From positions 62,001 through 126,000 of the forward strand of contig NW_026732322.1 of assembly GCF_028476545.1 (NCBI RefSeq): DNA of 64,000 nucleotides, given 5' to 3'. The notes under the pieces are model-generated. The model was not told the DNA's origin. It saw only the letters and a program-made list of their open reading frames with translations, and searched no databases. Positions 11,544 to 33,783 of this stretch are shown here, in pieces (within the stretch, counting starts at the first letter, position 1; the number at the start of each line of letters is the position of its first letter). The position numbers were made by a program, and so were the translations under genes. The stretch comes from Physella acuta (taxonomy: Eukaryota > Mollusca > Gastropoda > Physidae).

Positions 11544-11856
11544 GGGGTCGTCCTTAAATGACTTCACACTCGAAGTGGGGAGGGGGATCCTTAATTTTGT
11601 GACGGTGTGTGATGAGGGGAGGGTGTGTGTGTGTGTTCAGATGGTGTGACGTCACACTTTGGCATTATAAAAAAGCAATGTTAGAAAACGAATTTTAAAC
11701 TGTTTTAATAAATTGTAATAGGAACTGATTTAAATATTCTATGTTAACAGAGTTCAGACAAGATCTTGGAAAAATATTGTATTTAAAAAAAAATTCAACT
11801 GCAATATTGAGGGGGGAGGGGTTGTAGGCTGAGGTGTGACGTCATTTTAGGGGGTG
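11544..11856. mobile_element. M4 DNA element (GGGGTCGTCC type), right end eroded
   Basis: Begins GGGGTCGTCCTTAAATGAC. The interior (GATGGTGTGACGTCACACTT, AAAAAGCAATGTTAGAAAAC, GAGTTCAGACAAGAT) is collinear with 53442-54037. The expected inverse end (TTTATGGAYGCCCC) is not intact here. Superfamily not assigned. Confidence 0.65.
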
Positions 11857-11867
11857 GAGATCTGGCT

Positions 11868-12058
11868 TTTTGTCTGCGAGATATTTTGTCCGTGAGATAT
11901 TGTATCCATGAGTTATTTAGTCAGTGAAATATTTTATCCATGAGATATTTATTCTGTGAGATATTTTGTCCGTGAGATATTGTATCCATGAGTTATTTAG
12001 TCAGTGAAATATTTTATCCATGAGATATTTAGTCTGTGAGATATTTTGCCTGTGAGCT
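11868..12058. repeat. Minisatellite with a 16-bp unit and 80-bp higher-order period
   Basis: Units of the type ATATTTTGTCCGTGAG repeat every 16 bp. Five units form an 80-bp block (11881 and 11961 start identically). The core, read in reverse, is GACAAAATAT. Confidence 0.8.
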
Positions 12059-12099
12059 GTCAAACTGAGGCCTCCATTCTATAGCAAGACCATGTCGTC

Positions 12100-12250
12100 C
12101 AGTGTTTCTTTCAGACTTTTTCTCTGGGGGAGGGGAGTGGGGGCACTTTTTAAAACTTTTGTGGTGGGGTGGACTCTAAATATTTTCCGGGGGGGGGGGG
12201 GGGTAAAGTAAATATTTTCCATATAAATTCTACTTAGTTTGGAGAAAGGG
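12100..12250 (+). mobile_element. M1 hAT-like MITE, left end only
   Basis: Starts CAGTGTTTCTTTCAGAC and carries the G-run and the AT core (CATATAAATTCTACTTAGTT). The proper right end is missing. A degenerate right-end-like word (CCCGAAAGAAACCCTG) lies far off, ending at 12818. Confidence 0.65.
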
Positions 12251-12870
12251 CAGTAGACTCCACCCCAAAAATGATCAAGTACAGAAGTGGTTATTCTCAA
12301 CCTGCAGTTCCCCTAAACATTTCGTTTGTCGTAAATTACTTCTCGGCAATCCGTCTCCGTAGGCCTCATTCCATTTGTAGGCAAGCGGAAAAAGTTGCTA
12401 AAGGCTACGTCTAGAATATGAATTCTCAAACACAATAGGCAGAGATCTGGATTAGGTCAAAATTAATACAGATTCTTAATACAGTTAATCTCTATACGAC
12501 TTACTTATAGTGAGTAGCTCAGACTTTTAAAACGTATAAAAAATGTGACGTTTCATGAGGCATAAATACAATATATTATCTTTTTGTAGACTATATTTCT
12601 GAGCACCATAAACACGAAAATATAATTTTCTTTGGCGATAAAGATAAACCTGAACCAAGGTTTGATTTCTTGCATAATGACGTCACACATTAAAAAAATC
12701 TTGGTTGAAGAAAAGAATATCTGAAACAAGGGGACGAAATCGAAAAATATATACATCTATCTTTTAACCAGTACCTGTCCCCTCCTCTCATCGGAGCATA
12801 TGCCCGAAAGAAACCCTGTGTCACACACTAAATTCAGCTGGGTTTTAAGCCACATGAGCTTCAACTAGAA

Positions 12871-13153
12871 CAGGGGTCTCCAAACTACGGCCCAAATGCG
12901 GCCCGCTCTTATCCGGCCCCGCAGAAAAAAATGATGATTTAAGTGAATCCTGCTCAAATTACGTGGACGTTGTGCTTTTATCGATATCAATGTGTTATCA
13001 ATTAATACATGAATGAAATATTTTTAAAAAATAATTGACAACAACATCCATGTTTTGATTTTTTAAAATTTGGATCTTGAGTGTGTTGTCGGCCCCCGAA
13101 CTGCTATTTGATAGTCAATGCGGCCCTCGAGTTGAAAAATTTGGAGACCCATA
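12871..13153. mobile_element. M3 hAT-like MITE (CAGGGGTCTCCAAACT type)
   Basis: Starts CAGGGGTCTCCAAACTACGG, with the inverse end AAATTTGGAGACCCATA. The target duplication is AACTAGAA/ACCTAGAA (7 of 8). GATAGTCAATGCGGCCCTCG near the right is shared with the copy at 49746. Confidence 0.8.
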
Positions 13154-15064
13154 ACCTAGAACAATAAAATAACTTATCCAATACAAAATATTGATATAAA
13201 AAACTACCAACACCCACAATTTTAGACTGATTAGTTTTAATGGTTAAAAATGCATCAGAAATGTAATTAATCAATCAGAAGACATTAATCCCACACATCC
13301 AACTGATTTGGACATAATACCAACACAACACAGAACTCATCATCTTCTTGTACAAATCAGCATGCAAACAAACAACAATCATGTCATCTATCAAATATAG
13401 TGACAAAATATCAATGGTGACAAAATATCAGTTGTACAACATGGAAAATAGAAGTTTATAATTATTTTATAAATTTGTTCACAATACATCTTTTATGTAA
13501 GTTTATGACATGATACAAACATAAAATCAATATTTCATTACACAATCATAAATCTTATTAAAAAAAATAGTATTCATTAAAACTACAGTATTTATATATT
13601 CAATGATAAAAAATACAAAATACAACTTCCACAAAAGGTTTTGTGCTGTTTACAGGATTATTACTTCAGTTCTCATTTTAAAGAAAAAGTTTTGACCAAA
13701 AAATAGAACACATCTAATTACATAGCATACAAGTGCTAATACTAGGTCAGTACTAGCAGTGAGGAAACCGGGATTTAGAAAGCATCATCCTGAGGTAGAA
13801 AGAAAGCACAAGTATTTTCTCCAAGATGCTCAAAATCTGGGGTTGAAGATAATTGTACTGTTGTAGCATTTAATCATCAATGGTCCTTATAAAAACACTG
13901 GCAAATAAATAACAGGCCTGCAGAATCATATCAAGTTATTCTTCTTCTTAGTCCCGCTTGTGCCCAAGACACATGGGGTAGATGAAATAGAGTTCATCTG
14001 ATTCATTTACCTCGGCATATGAAGGGATAGTGTGGTCAGCACTATGCCCAGCCGCCTTTACTATCCCTAACGTGATGTAGGTACCCATCAGAGCTGGGTG
14101 GACTCAGGGACGTTCCACTGATTTGAACCGGATTTGAACTCGAGACTCTCGGGTTAGCAGTTTAGCTCTCTAACGCTAGGCCACGCGGTATTACTGTGGT
14201 AAAACAGTTACAGTTAAGATAATAAAATCAAAATTAATAGCCTTAAATCCATTCTGCCACTGTTTTAATAAGCACCTAATCTATGTACACCATTTTCATC
14301 ATTGTTCATTTTAAATGTTTAATCAGAATTTTAAAAAAAGTCAATTTTAAATGCTTGTTAAAAAAAACATCAAAGACTACACTTTACATATCACGTATGA
14401 AAAAGCAGTACGTACATTGCAGGAGTAAGTTAAAATTAATACTAGAACAAGGGATGATCATTGAAACATACACACCCTCATACACAACAAGACTATGCTA
14501 CAAGTAATACTAAAATAAGTGATGGGTTCATTCAGATAGTCAAAGCTCTCACACAAATAATTTATTGTTATAAATATACTCAGCCATGTTCATCACAGTA
14601 AACTTTGTACACATTTACTTCAAGGATGAATACACACTTTACAGTTATTACAGTAGTAAAATCTATTTGAATGCAAGTTTTCATTAAGGACATCACATTT
14701 AGAAATTAAAAAAAAAATTCTCAGAACAGTTAACACCAGGGGAGAGATAAATAAACACTACTTAATAATTCAAAATTCTTTTCGAAGTTCTGTACATGAC
14801 TTTTTTCAAAGACAAAAAAAAAAAGGGTGAATAGTTCTTTTTTTTTTTAAGTAAAAATCTTATTTATATACATTAAAATAAAATTTAAAAAAAAATTGAA
14901 GAAAGGGATCCAACAAAAAAAATAAAATAAAGAAACAAACATGTTGTCTAATTTTTTTAACAAAAAAAAAAAGTTATCTATAGAAATCTCAAGATAAAAA
15001 AATTCCTTTTTATAAAAAATAATTATAATTCATGTCCAAAAAGTGTGAAGCATTCGCATCAAGC
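13154..15064. other. AT-rich flank, probably including the 3' UTR of the RagA/B gene
   Basis: Apart from the SINE at 13945, this stretch has no exon. It lies directly downstream of the RagA/B stop (15065, minus strand). An AATAAA in the minus sense at 14561-14566 is a plausible cleavage signal, giving a 3' UTR of about 0.5 kb. Confidence 0.45.
13945..14190 (-). mobile_element. SINE family A, near full length, minus orientation
   Basis: From the tail (CTTCTTCTTAGTCCCGCTTG, then TGCCCAAGACACATGGGG) through CCCATCAGAGCTGGGTGGAC to the tRNA-like head (TCGAGACTCTCGGGTTAGCA, then GGCCACGCGG). It shows the 3' tail most clearly. Confidence 0.85.
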
Positions 15065-24937
<9,873 letters not shown>

Positions 24938-26777
24938 TCATCCTGTTTCTTCATCACTGGATTTTGAGTGTTTTGGAATAAAATACTGTGCTAAATTTAT
25001 ATCTTTGTTATTTTTATAGAGCTTTATAACACCTTTCTTGAGTTTCTGAAAATAAAGTTATCAAATGTTAAATGCTGAAAACACTATATAATGATTTGAT
25101 TTTATGGTACCTAAAGTGTTAAAAAAGAAAATTCATTTCAATATTTTAGGGCCTGAAGCTACACTAAAAATTTGCCAATAACATAATAGCTAAAATGTAT
25201 CCATTAAAATAAACATTTAAAAAAGTTAAAGCTGAACTTACTTTATCAGATATCTTGAATTGATCAACTATGGACTGTGGAATATTTTGTGATCTGTCAA
25301 GTATATCAGTGTGCATGGGATTTGATCTATGCACTCTGAAAACTGCTGTTACACCCCTGTAAAGAATAGATGAACACAAATAGTTTTTTACTCAGTGTTT
25401 CATTCTGCAATTATTAATTATGTGTGCATACATTTTTTAAACGTAAATAATTTACAAAATGAAACTAAACATACATTAAGCCTAAATTTTAATGAAAAGA
25501 GCATCTGAATGCAAGCCAGAAATAAGATGTTGATCATTGGGGACAATCAGGTCTTGCTTGGAGAAATAAACCAAATTTCATTTTTTGGAATAGTTGGGTT
25601 ACTTGAAGTAACTTCAACATGCATGAAATTTGTCTTTAAAAATTTGTTAACACTAAGTTTTAGCGACACATCCACATTGCAGAGCTTCTTTTCTAGTGAA
25701 ATTAAGCTTGCTTTTTGTTAGACATTTATGTTCTAGTTTTTTAAATTTAATTTTTCTTTCCAGGTGGGTAAATTTGATCAATCAATTGTCCCATAACCCT
25801 AAGGGGCGTTGGGACACTACAGCTGACTTTCATAACTCTTTGTCACATTTCTTGGTCTGTTGCTGTTTAAGCAATTATGCAACCGACAGCCCAGTCCACT
25901 CTTTGATATCCTCCATCCAATTTCATCTTTGTTTGACTCAGGCCTTATCCTCTAACAATGTTTCCTGCTTTAATTGTGTTTGATAGGCCATTGACAATGC
26001 TTAGAAAGTTCTCAAAAGGACCAGTGATGCTGGTGATTCTATAGCTGACCTCTTTATTTACATGATCTGTGTATGATCCCTAGAAGTCTGTGCAAACATC
26101 TCATTTCTAGTGCCTGGAATTCCGCATTGTGTCCATGCCTCAGATCCTTATATGAAGATGGTATGACCAGTGACTGTCACAACAAATGTGTCTAAGTACT
26201 CTGGTCATTTGGACAATTCTGGTAGTACTTCCAGCTAAGTTCCCTTGTCAGACAAGCTGACACCAAGGTACTTATAGGAGTAGCCCTCCTCTAATCTTTG
26301 ACCTTCTTCTTCTTCTTCGTTCTTAATTTTTAGCGTTAGAAGGGATCGAGCCTTATCTGCCAGAGGGTTTGAACTCGAGACTTTTTCGCTTTTATCAACC
26401 ATGAGCTTTTTGCTGACTCGACCACGCCTCCAACACAATTAAGTATACGTGTCAACTGGTTATGCGCCATTGAGACCATTGACTCCGATTTCAGCCTGCT
26501 TTTCTTTTTGGATTTGCTTCCATAGCCTTTATCCAACCAAAAACAAACTACAAGGCAGCAGTTGTTTGATTTTGGAGTTGTCTCTCCTAGAAGAGTGGCT
26601 GTCCCGAGCTAATGAGCCTCATCTGCCAGAGGGTTCGAACTCGAGACTTTTCGATTTAGCAACCATGAGCTTTACCAACTCGACAACGGCAACCAATCTT
26701 TGACCATTTACTTCCATATCTCCCCAGGGGCGGATTAAGGTTGGGCGGGGCCCCGGGCTGAAACTTTCTGGGGGCCC

Positions 26778-26811
<34 letters not shown>

Positions 26812-29392
26812 TATATATATATATATATAATCCTAATCTGCATATTATTCAAGATAATAATGGATTATTTATAACTTATAGGAACATTCGACACCGATAT
26901 TTACAAAACTGTTAATTTAGAAAGCTGTCAATTGTGTTCAATGAGCGGTAAATTGGATACAAACATCTAATCTTCTTCTTCTTCTTCTCTTCTTCTTCGT
27001 TCTTAATTTTAGTGTTGGAAGGAATCCCCTCCAACACAATTAAGTATACGTGTCAACTGGTTATGCGCCATTGAGACCATTGACTCGGATTTCAGCTACT
27101 TTTTTTTTTTAATCTGTTTCCATAGCCTTTGTCCAACCAAGAACAAACTACAGAAGATGTTTGATTTTGGAGTTGTCTCTCCTATAAGAGTGGTTACCCC
27201 CAGCTAACGAGCTTCATCTACCCGCGGGTTTGAACTCGAGAAATTTCGGTTAAGTATCCATGAGCTTTACCGACTCGACCACGCCGATCCCCTAACATCT
27301 AACCAATATGTACTCATTTTTAGCATAATTATATGTTGCCCCACCCCACTACCACGACTCACACACTAAAAACAAACACAGAGAGGCGAGATCCATCCGC
27401 TGCGTCAGCAGTACTAAACATATGACTGTTTACTTTAGGCCTGTAGAAGCTTTAGACCTCTGACCATCAACTAGCCAGGTGCCAGACGGTAGGACTATGT
27501 CCCGCGTCTGGTGGTGGGGGAAGTAAAACCTGGATAGAGCCTACGGATGAATAAGCGACCAACATATAGTGTTTCAAACCAACATCTTCGTGAGACTGAT
27601 TTAGTCCACAATTTCCTATTTAGTTGGAGTTCACTATGTCGAGGCCTGCCCTGCTGATGGGAGTCAAACTCCTGAGCCACTATATGTGAACTGCAGAGGC
27701 GTAGCGATGGGGGGGGGGGGGGGGGGGGGGGGGCCAGGGGGGTACATATGTCCCCGGGCGCCGACATAAGGGGCGCCAAAATGGGTTGTAAAAACAAATT
27801 TAAATGTCATTTTAGCTTCATTTTTGCATTATAAATAGTTTGAGGGGAGGTGCAAATCGAAATTTTGAGGGGGGGGGGGTTTACAAATCGAAAGTTTGCT
27901 CTCGAGGGGGGCGCCAAATTGAAAGTTTGTCCCCGGGCGCCGGGAAGGGTCGCTACGCCTCTGGTGAACTGTCATTCACCTATTTATATTGGGCATGAGA
28001 AAGCTGGAAATGCAGACTAACATTGAACAAATATAAATATACGTGAGAATATTATAATGTCGTTATAGAGAAGACAACAAAGACTGCTGGCACTTGTTTG
28101 CATGCAGACGCAAAAGGAAAAAAAAAGAATTTCAAACCACTCTATGTAGGAAATTATTAATAACATACAGAGGTTAAACAAGGCCCAACTAAAAACAGTG
28201 AGCACGACATGAGCGTAAAAAAACAACACCTCCATCCTCTTTGGTGTCATCCATTTATGAGGCCCACAAAAAGTTGGATTTCCACTGGCGTCCACTTAAA
28301 GAACGTCATTCCTGGTTTGTACATCCGATATTAACTTTCACTAAAATTAAAAGCCTATAAGTGTTTTTAAAAGTTTAAATCATAGAGTGTTCACACCAGA
28401 TTCATGTCATTAATGGGTCAGAATTCGACCACTGTTTGTGTTTTTAACTCTCAAAGTAACCCAATTTATTGTCATAAGCGAACGCTTTCCGAGCTGTATT
28501 TATATGAAAGTATGTGCTCGAATTTGATATTTTGAACAAAGATTAAAATAAACTTGTGATTCATATATTTAAACATTGGCTTTTATAGTAAAAAAAAAAA
28601 CCCAAAAATTTCACTTTAAAGGGAAATTTACTATGATTGAAAAAGGAAATTTGGGGGCCCCCGAAAATCGGGGGCCCCTGGCTGCAGCCCCCTCAGCACC
28701 CCCCTTAATCCGCCACTGTATCTCCCATAATACAATTTGGGTTGTTTGTCATGAGCTTCATCTTCTCAGCGTTGCTTACCATATCATAAGTTGTTGATGT
28801 ACTGCTCAATCAGGTATACTGATTTTATCAATTATCTTTCACTGCCTGTCATGAATTGACCTAAGAAAAAAAAAACTGTTGCAAACTTATTACTATTATT
28901 AGTAAAGAAAATACAAAATAAATGACCACTTACTCATTTTTAGATGGATCTGGCTCCAAAGTAAAAGTAATATTGTCACCATCTTTGTGGGGGAATTTGT
29001 ATTGCAGTAACAGTCTTTTAGGTTTTTCATCATAATTTATGTCTAAAAAATTGAGTAATAGCAATAAGATTCTATATTTTTTACTGAAATATCTAGAAAT
29101 AGAATGCTAGAATGGTTAAAAAATGTTTTTTTTTTTTGTATTGAGATAAAGGTCAAGACTTATCATAACACAAAAATGAGGCCTACATATTAAGATAGAA
29201 CAAGAATATAACATATTCAAGGACAAAATTTCTGCTGTGATGCTTTAATTCATAAATAAGACAATGCATATTATTCATAAATAAAGCAATGCATTCTTTG
29301 ATTATAATAATTTCTTATCATTAGGCCTACTTATATTACTTACCATCAACTGGATCTGCTTTGGATCCTATAGGAGTAACACCTGAGGCCAT
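24938..29392 (-). CDS. Small four-exon gene, 126-aa protein of unrecognised family
   Basis: Exons (minus): 29392-29344, 29042-28934, 25356-25242 and 25045-24938. All have GT-AG borders and compatible phases (1, 0 after two split codons, 0), giving 381 nt. The start is secure: an in-frame TAA lies 9 nt before ATG. An acceptor at 29472 shows at least one upstream non-coding exon. The protein begins MASGVTPIGSKADPVDDINY and continues LLLQYKFPHKDGDNITFTLE. Further words are GVTAVFRVHRSNPMHTDI, KLKKGVIKLYKNNKDINL, and an acidic Ser-rich tail, HSKSSDEETG. There is no signal peptide or membrane segment; a soluble cytosolic or nuclear protein with alternating beta-like segments is likely. Intron 3 by position (25357-28933) is swollen by a 2-kb hAT element and three SINEs. 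I do not recognise a function. Confidence 0.8.
25740..26310 (-). mobile_element. Degenerate LINE reverse-transcriptase relic
   Basis: On the minus strand, RLEEGYSYKYLGVSLSDKGT is followed further on by GSEAW, the order seen in the C-terminal half of LINE ORF2 (YLG motif, then the LYGSE-W motif). Stops interrupt the frame. It lies in the large intron of the 126-aa gene. The left limit is uncertain. Confidence 0.5.
26282..26428 (-). mobile_element. SINE family B, tail plus head only
   Basis: CTTCTTCTTCTTCGTTCTTA (tail, inverse) runs directly into GTTTGAACTCGAGACTTTTT and TCGACCACGCC (head, inverse). The central body is deleted. Confidence 0.65.
26431..26697 (-). mobile_element. SINE family B, minus orientation
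   Basis: Contains CACAATTAAGTATACGTGTC, GTTGTCTCTCCTAGAAGAGT, GGTTCGAACTCGAGACTTTT (inverse B-box) and TTTACCAACTCGACAACG (inverse A-box area). Confidence 0.8.
26975..27292 (-). mobile_element. SINE family B, longest copy
   Basis: The minus-sense order is tRNA-like head (GGCGTGGTCGAGTCGGTAAA), GGTTGGACAAAGGCTATGGA, ACACGTATACTTAATTGTGT and an AATTAAGAACGAAGAAGAAG tail. It is inserted within the M5 element, so it is younger than that element. Confidence 0.85.
27694..27963. mobile_element. M2 hAT-like MITE nested in M5
   Basis: Begins CAGAGGCGTAGCGATGGG and ends GGGTCGCTACGCCTCTG. The exact target duplication GTGAACTG is at 27686-27693 and 27964-27971. Two GGGGCGCC arms and a long G-run lie inside. 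Confidence 0.9.
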
Positions 29393-30712
29393 AACTAATT
29401 ACTTCTTGCTCCTACTCCTATGGTCAAGCTTGGCTGACCGCTAGTTTGGGTTCATGACTGACATTTGCATTCTGAAAAAAGTCAATTATAACATGAAGAG
29501 TAAGAATATATTTTCAAAAAAAAAATATGTGCACACTTTTTTCTTTGATTATACACAATAAACAGGCCTAATAGTTTTATTTTACTATATTAGTATATTA
29601 CCCATCACAAGAATTTTAGATCAGTACTGTAGAGATTATCATTAAAATAAACGAACAGTCAATTAGCCTACATTTTACAAAAGAATATATAGTACGAGCC
29701 GACCCGCGGCATATCATACGCCGGTATTTAGTTGTTTTATTTTCTACTTTTCAGTAATTCATAATTTGTGAATTCGACAGTACCAACGCTGCCACTGAAA
29801 ATATTTGCTTTAAAACACTATCAGTAGGTCGTTAAGGACGATACTACCCCCACCCTCCTTTCCCCCAACCCCTACCCTACACCCCCCCCCCTCGTGAAAG
29901 CAGCCTCCTCTTAGTTACCTCCCCATAGTTTAAAATCGTTTCAGACTAAATTATCTGCCCCTAATAGCCGTCACTAAAACCTTACAAATGTAAATATTTA
30001 GCGTGAACCACAGCTCACCAGTAGACTGATCTAGATCTATTACTAGATCTAGATATTACTAGATCTAGATTATTTTAGTATCAATGCATTTCAATTAAAT
30101 TATAATCAGCAGGGGTGGACTGGCAGTAATGTTGAGGGTTGAGTAAGGTGCCCCAACCCAGACTTGAATTTTCATGGTGCATTTTTTTTTAAAATTCCAA
30201 CCACAAGGGCCAATCAGGCCAATGCCTATAGATTCTAGATAAGTAAAAGCCTATAACTACAAAGTCAAATTAAAATACGGCCTAATACTAATACTCTAAT
30301 AATAAATCTAGATCTAGATCTAATACGTTTTAATAACAATAGAAGATCTGGCTAGACAAAGATAGAAGAATAATTCACTGAATTTTTCGTCCTGGTGCCC
30401 CCCCCCCATTTACAAAACATAATTTAAATTAAATTATTAATTAGGGCCTAAGGCCAGACCAAAAAGAGTTCTGGAAGAAAATCTTACCACTCATACAAAG
30501 ACAAAATATTAGCAACTTTTTATGCCCAGTCAATATTCAAAGACAATACTCTTAAATATTCTAGACTAGGCCTAGATTCCAGTCATCGTTCATCTTTCTC
30601 TAGTAAACATAACAGTGATTTAAATTAGAGTAGTTTCCCTTGATTATCCTTTTTAACTTGTGCTTTAAGTGTAAGTGTACTGTCATGTGTAATGGGGGAT
30701 TGTGTTTACTTT
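29393..30712. other. 5' flank of the 126-aa gene; intergenic
   Basis: 29393-29471 is the 5' UTR part of that gene's first coding exon. Beyond it lie AT-rich DNA and short AGATCTAGAT-rich palindromic words at 30035-30075 and 30303-30325. The sequence at 30113 starting CAGGGGTGGACTGGCA looks like one end of a further hAT-type element whose other end was not found. Confidence 0.5.
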
Positions 30713-30850
30713 CAGTGTTTCTTTCTGACTTTTTTGTCCGGGGGTAGGAGGAGGGCACTTGAAAATTTTGGGGAGGGGGCGGACACTGGTACAAGTATTT
30801 ATTTTCTAAATTCCATTTTGTTCGGGGAGGGGGAGGGTAGGTAGATTTTC
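30713..30850 (+). mobile_element. M1 hAT-like MITE, degenerate
   Basis: Starts CAGTGTTTCTTTCTGAC. GCGGACACTGGTACAAGTAT and the AT core (TTCCATTTTGTTCGGGG) follow. No clean right end. Confidence 0.6.
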
Positions 30851-31206
30851 TTCTTATAGGGAGAGGGCAGTTTTCTCCCCAGCAGGGGTCGATCGCCAGT
30901 TAGATAGGCCTACTATGTTCTCCACACAGCCATGATGTCCCATTTATAGTGCCATATCAATTTGTCAACACTTTGTAACGACGAGGCGGCTTCACAATTC
31001 GAGGACAACAGTTGATTTCTCAACCGATTTTTGTTTTCAGTTAATCCGAGTAACATACGCTCAACGGGCGCCAAAATGCCCTAGCATGTTTAGGTTGGAG
31101 GATGTGATCGTGCAACTTGTGATTCCTGTCGATAGTTAGTTGATGCTTCTCTAGCAACTTGGCACAGGGGACAAACCTGGTCCGAAAACAAAGTTGTTGC
31201 CGGGGA

Positions 31207-31350
31207 CAGTGTTTCTTCCAGGCATCTCTTCAGGGGAGGGGGGGGGGGGGTCGGCGAAGAAAGTCGTGTACCGCTCCCCCCGCCCCCAAAAGAAATCGAA
31301 TTTATATACAAAATATATACTTTTAACAGATAAGTCTGGAAGAAACACTG
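31207..31350 (-). mobile_element. M1 hAT-like MITE, full copy in inverse orientation
   Basis: Begins CAGTGTTTCTTCCAGGCATC and ends AAGTCTGGAAGAAACACTG. The target duplication is GCCGGGGA/GCCGTGAA (6 of 8), suggesting an older insertion. Confidence 0.75.
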
Positions 31351-31744
31351 GCCGTGAAGGGGACCAAAGCCTGGTTTCTGGTCCCAAGACCACGTGGTTT
31401 GCTGAGTAGACGAAACTATTTAAAAGTATGCAGAAGTGCCCGCTTGTGTTATTTTTCCTAGGCTCTTTTAATGATACTAAACGCTTTATGTTATAGTATT
31501 TATCACAAAAAAAAAGATTATATGAGACTCTTAAGGGACTAGCCTAACCCACTGCACGAAGGACGGCACTGCAAGAGAACATCAATTTATCTCTGTTCTG
31601 TGACGTTTGCTCCAGTTCAGCAGAAGAATAAACAATCACATTTTCAAGCAATAACCTCTTGGTCTCATCGAAATAACGACCACGGTAGTCTTCTCATAAT
31701 TTCCAGAATGGAACTTTTTTTTACGTCATCTACTTCCAATCATA

Positions 31745-32015
31745 GGTACGACTTGGTCTGGTGGTAGAGCTCGACTGCTAGTCTGGACGTCACCTTCTTA
31801 TACTGTTACCATGATGGTCTTGAGTCCGGATCTCGGTCCGGACTTGTAACCGTAGGACATTCTTGAGTCCACCCAGCTCTAATGGGTAGGCCTACCTGAC
31901 TCACGTTAGAGAGCGTAAAGGCGGCTAGTGCTGACCACACCATCCCTTCATTTGTCGAGATAAAGAGACCTATGAACTCTTCTTCGTCTGCACTATGGAT
32001 GTCTGGGTATGAAAT
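31745..32015 (+). mobile_element. SINE family A
   Basis: Head TGGTCTGGTGGTAGAGCTCG; B-box region GAGTCCGGATCTCGG; body GTCCACCCAGCTCTAATGGG and GCGGCTAGTGCTGACCACAC. Confidence 0.75.
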
Positions 32016-33415
<1,400 letters not shown>

Positions 33416-33570
33416 TTTGAGAATCCCCGCTGTAATGGTTAATCAGATAACACTAAAATCACATACTTTGCGAGATATAGCTACCTAGCACGCGGTTTAC
33501 GTGAAGCGTATGTCAGCGTGTAAAATCCGTAATATCAAGTTCGCATCATTGTAAATGTGCGTCGTGTGAT
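33416..33570 (+). promoter_or_regulatory. Conserved upstream block of transporter gene A
   Basis: A block from GAGAATCCCCGCTGTAATGG to TGTAAATGTGCGTCGTGTG, 214 nt before the ATG. It aligns along its whole length with 45496-45650, upstream of gene B, while the DNA next to it on the ATG side has drifted. It is probably the shared core promoter or first 5' UTR exon. The inference rests only on this pairwise conservation. Confidence 0.5.
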
Positions 33571-33783
33571 AAGATAGCAAATAATAGATGCATATGACGG
33601 TGTGAAATGATTTAATAATTTAGTGTTAAGTTTATCCTTAATGTGATGTGAATATTTTAGCGATTTAAAACAATACTATATTATACATTGAAAAATGTTA
33701 ATATTTAATATTTAAATAATTTGTTTTATTATGATGTTGACTTGTTAGGGATAGTAAAATATAATATTATAAACTTTAAAAAA

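Larger units (their letters stand above)
26725..28718. mobile_element. hAT-type element (M5), 2 kb, loaded with nested insertions
   Basis: Begins CAGGGGCGGATTAAGG and ends CCTTAATCCGCCACTG. The exact 8-bp target duplication TATCTCCC lies at 26717-26724 and 28719-28726. Both ends carry GGGGCCCC-rich arms. The interior holds a (TA)n tract (about 26784-26830), a SINE B (26975-27292) and an M2 MITE (27694-27963) with its own duplication. No transposase frame was seen. The site is intron 3 by position of the 126-aa gene. Confidence 0.85.
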
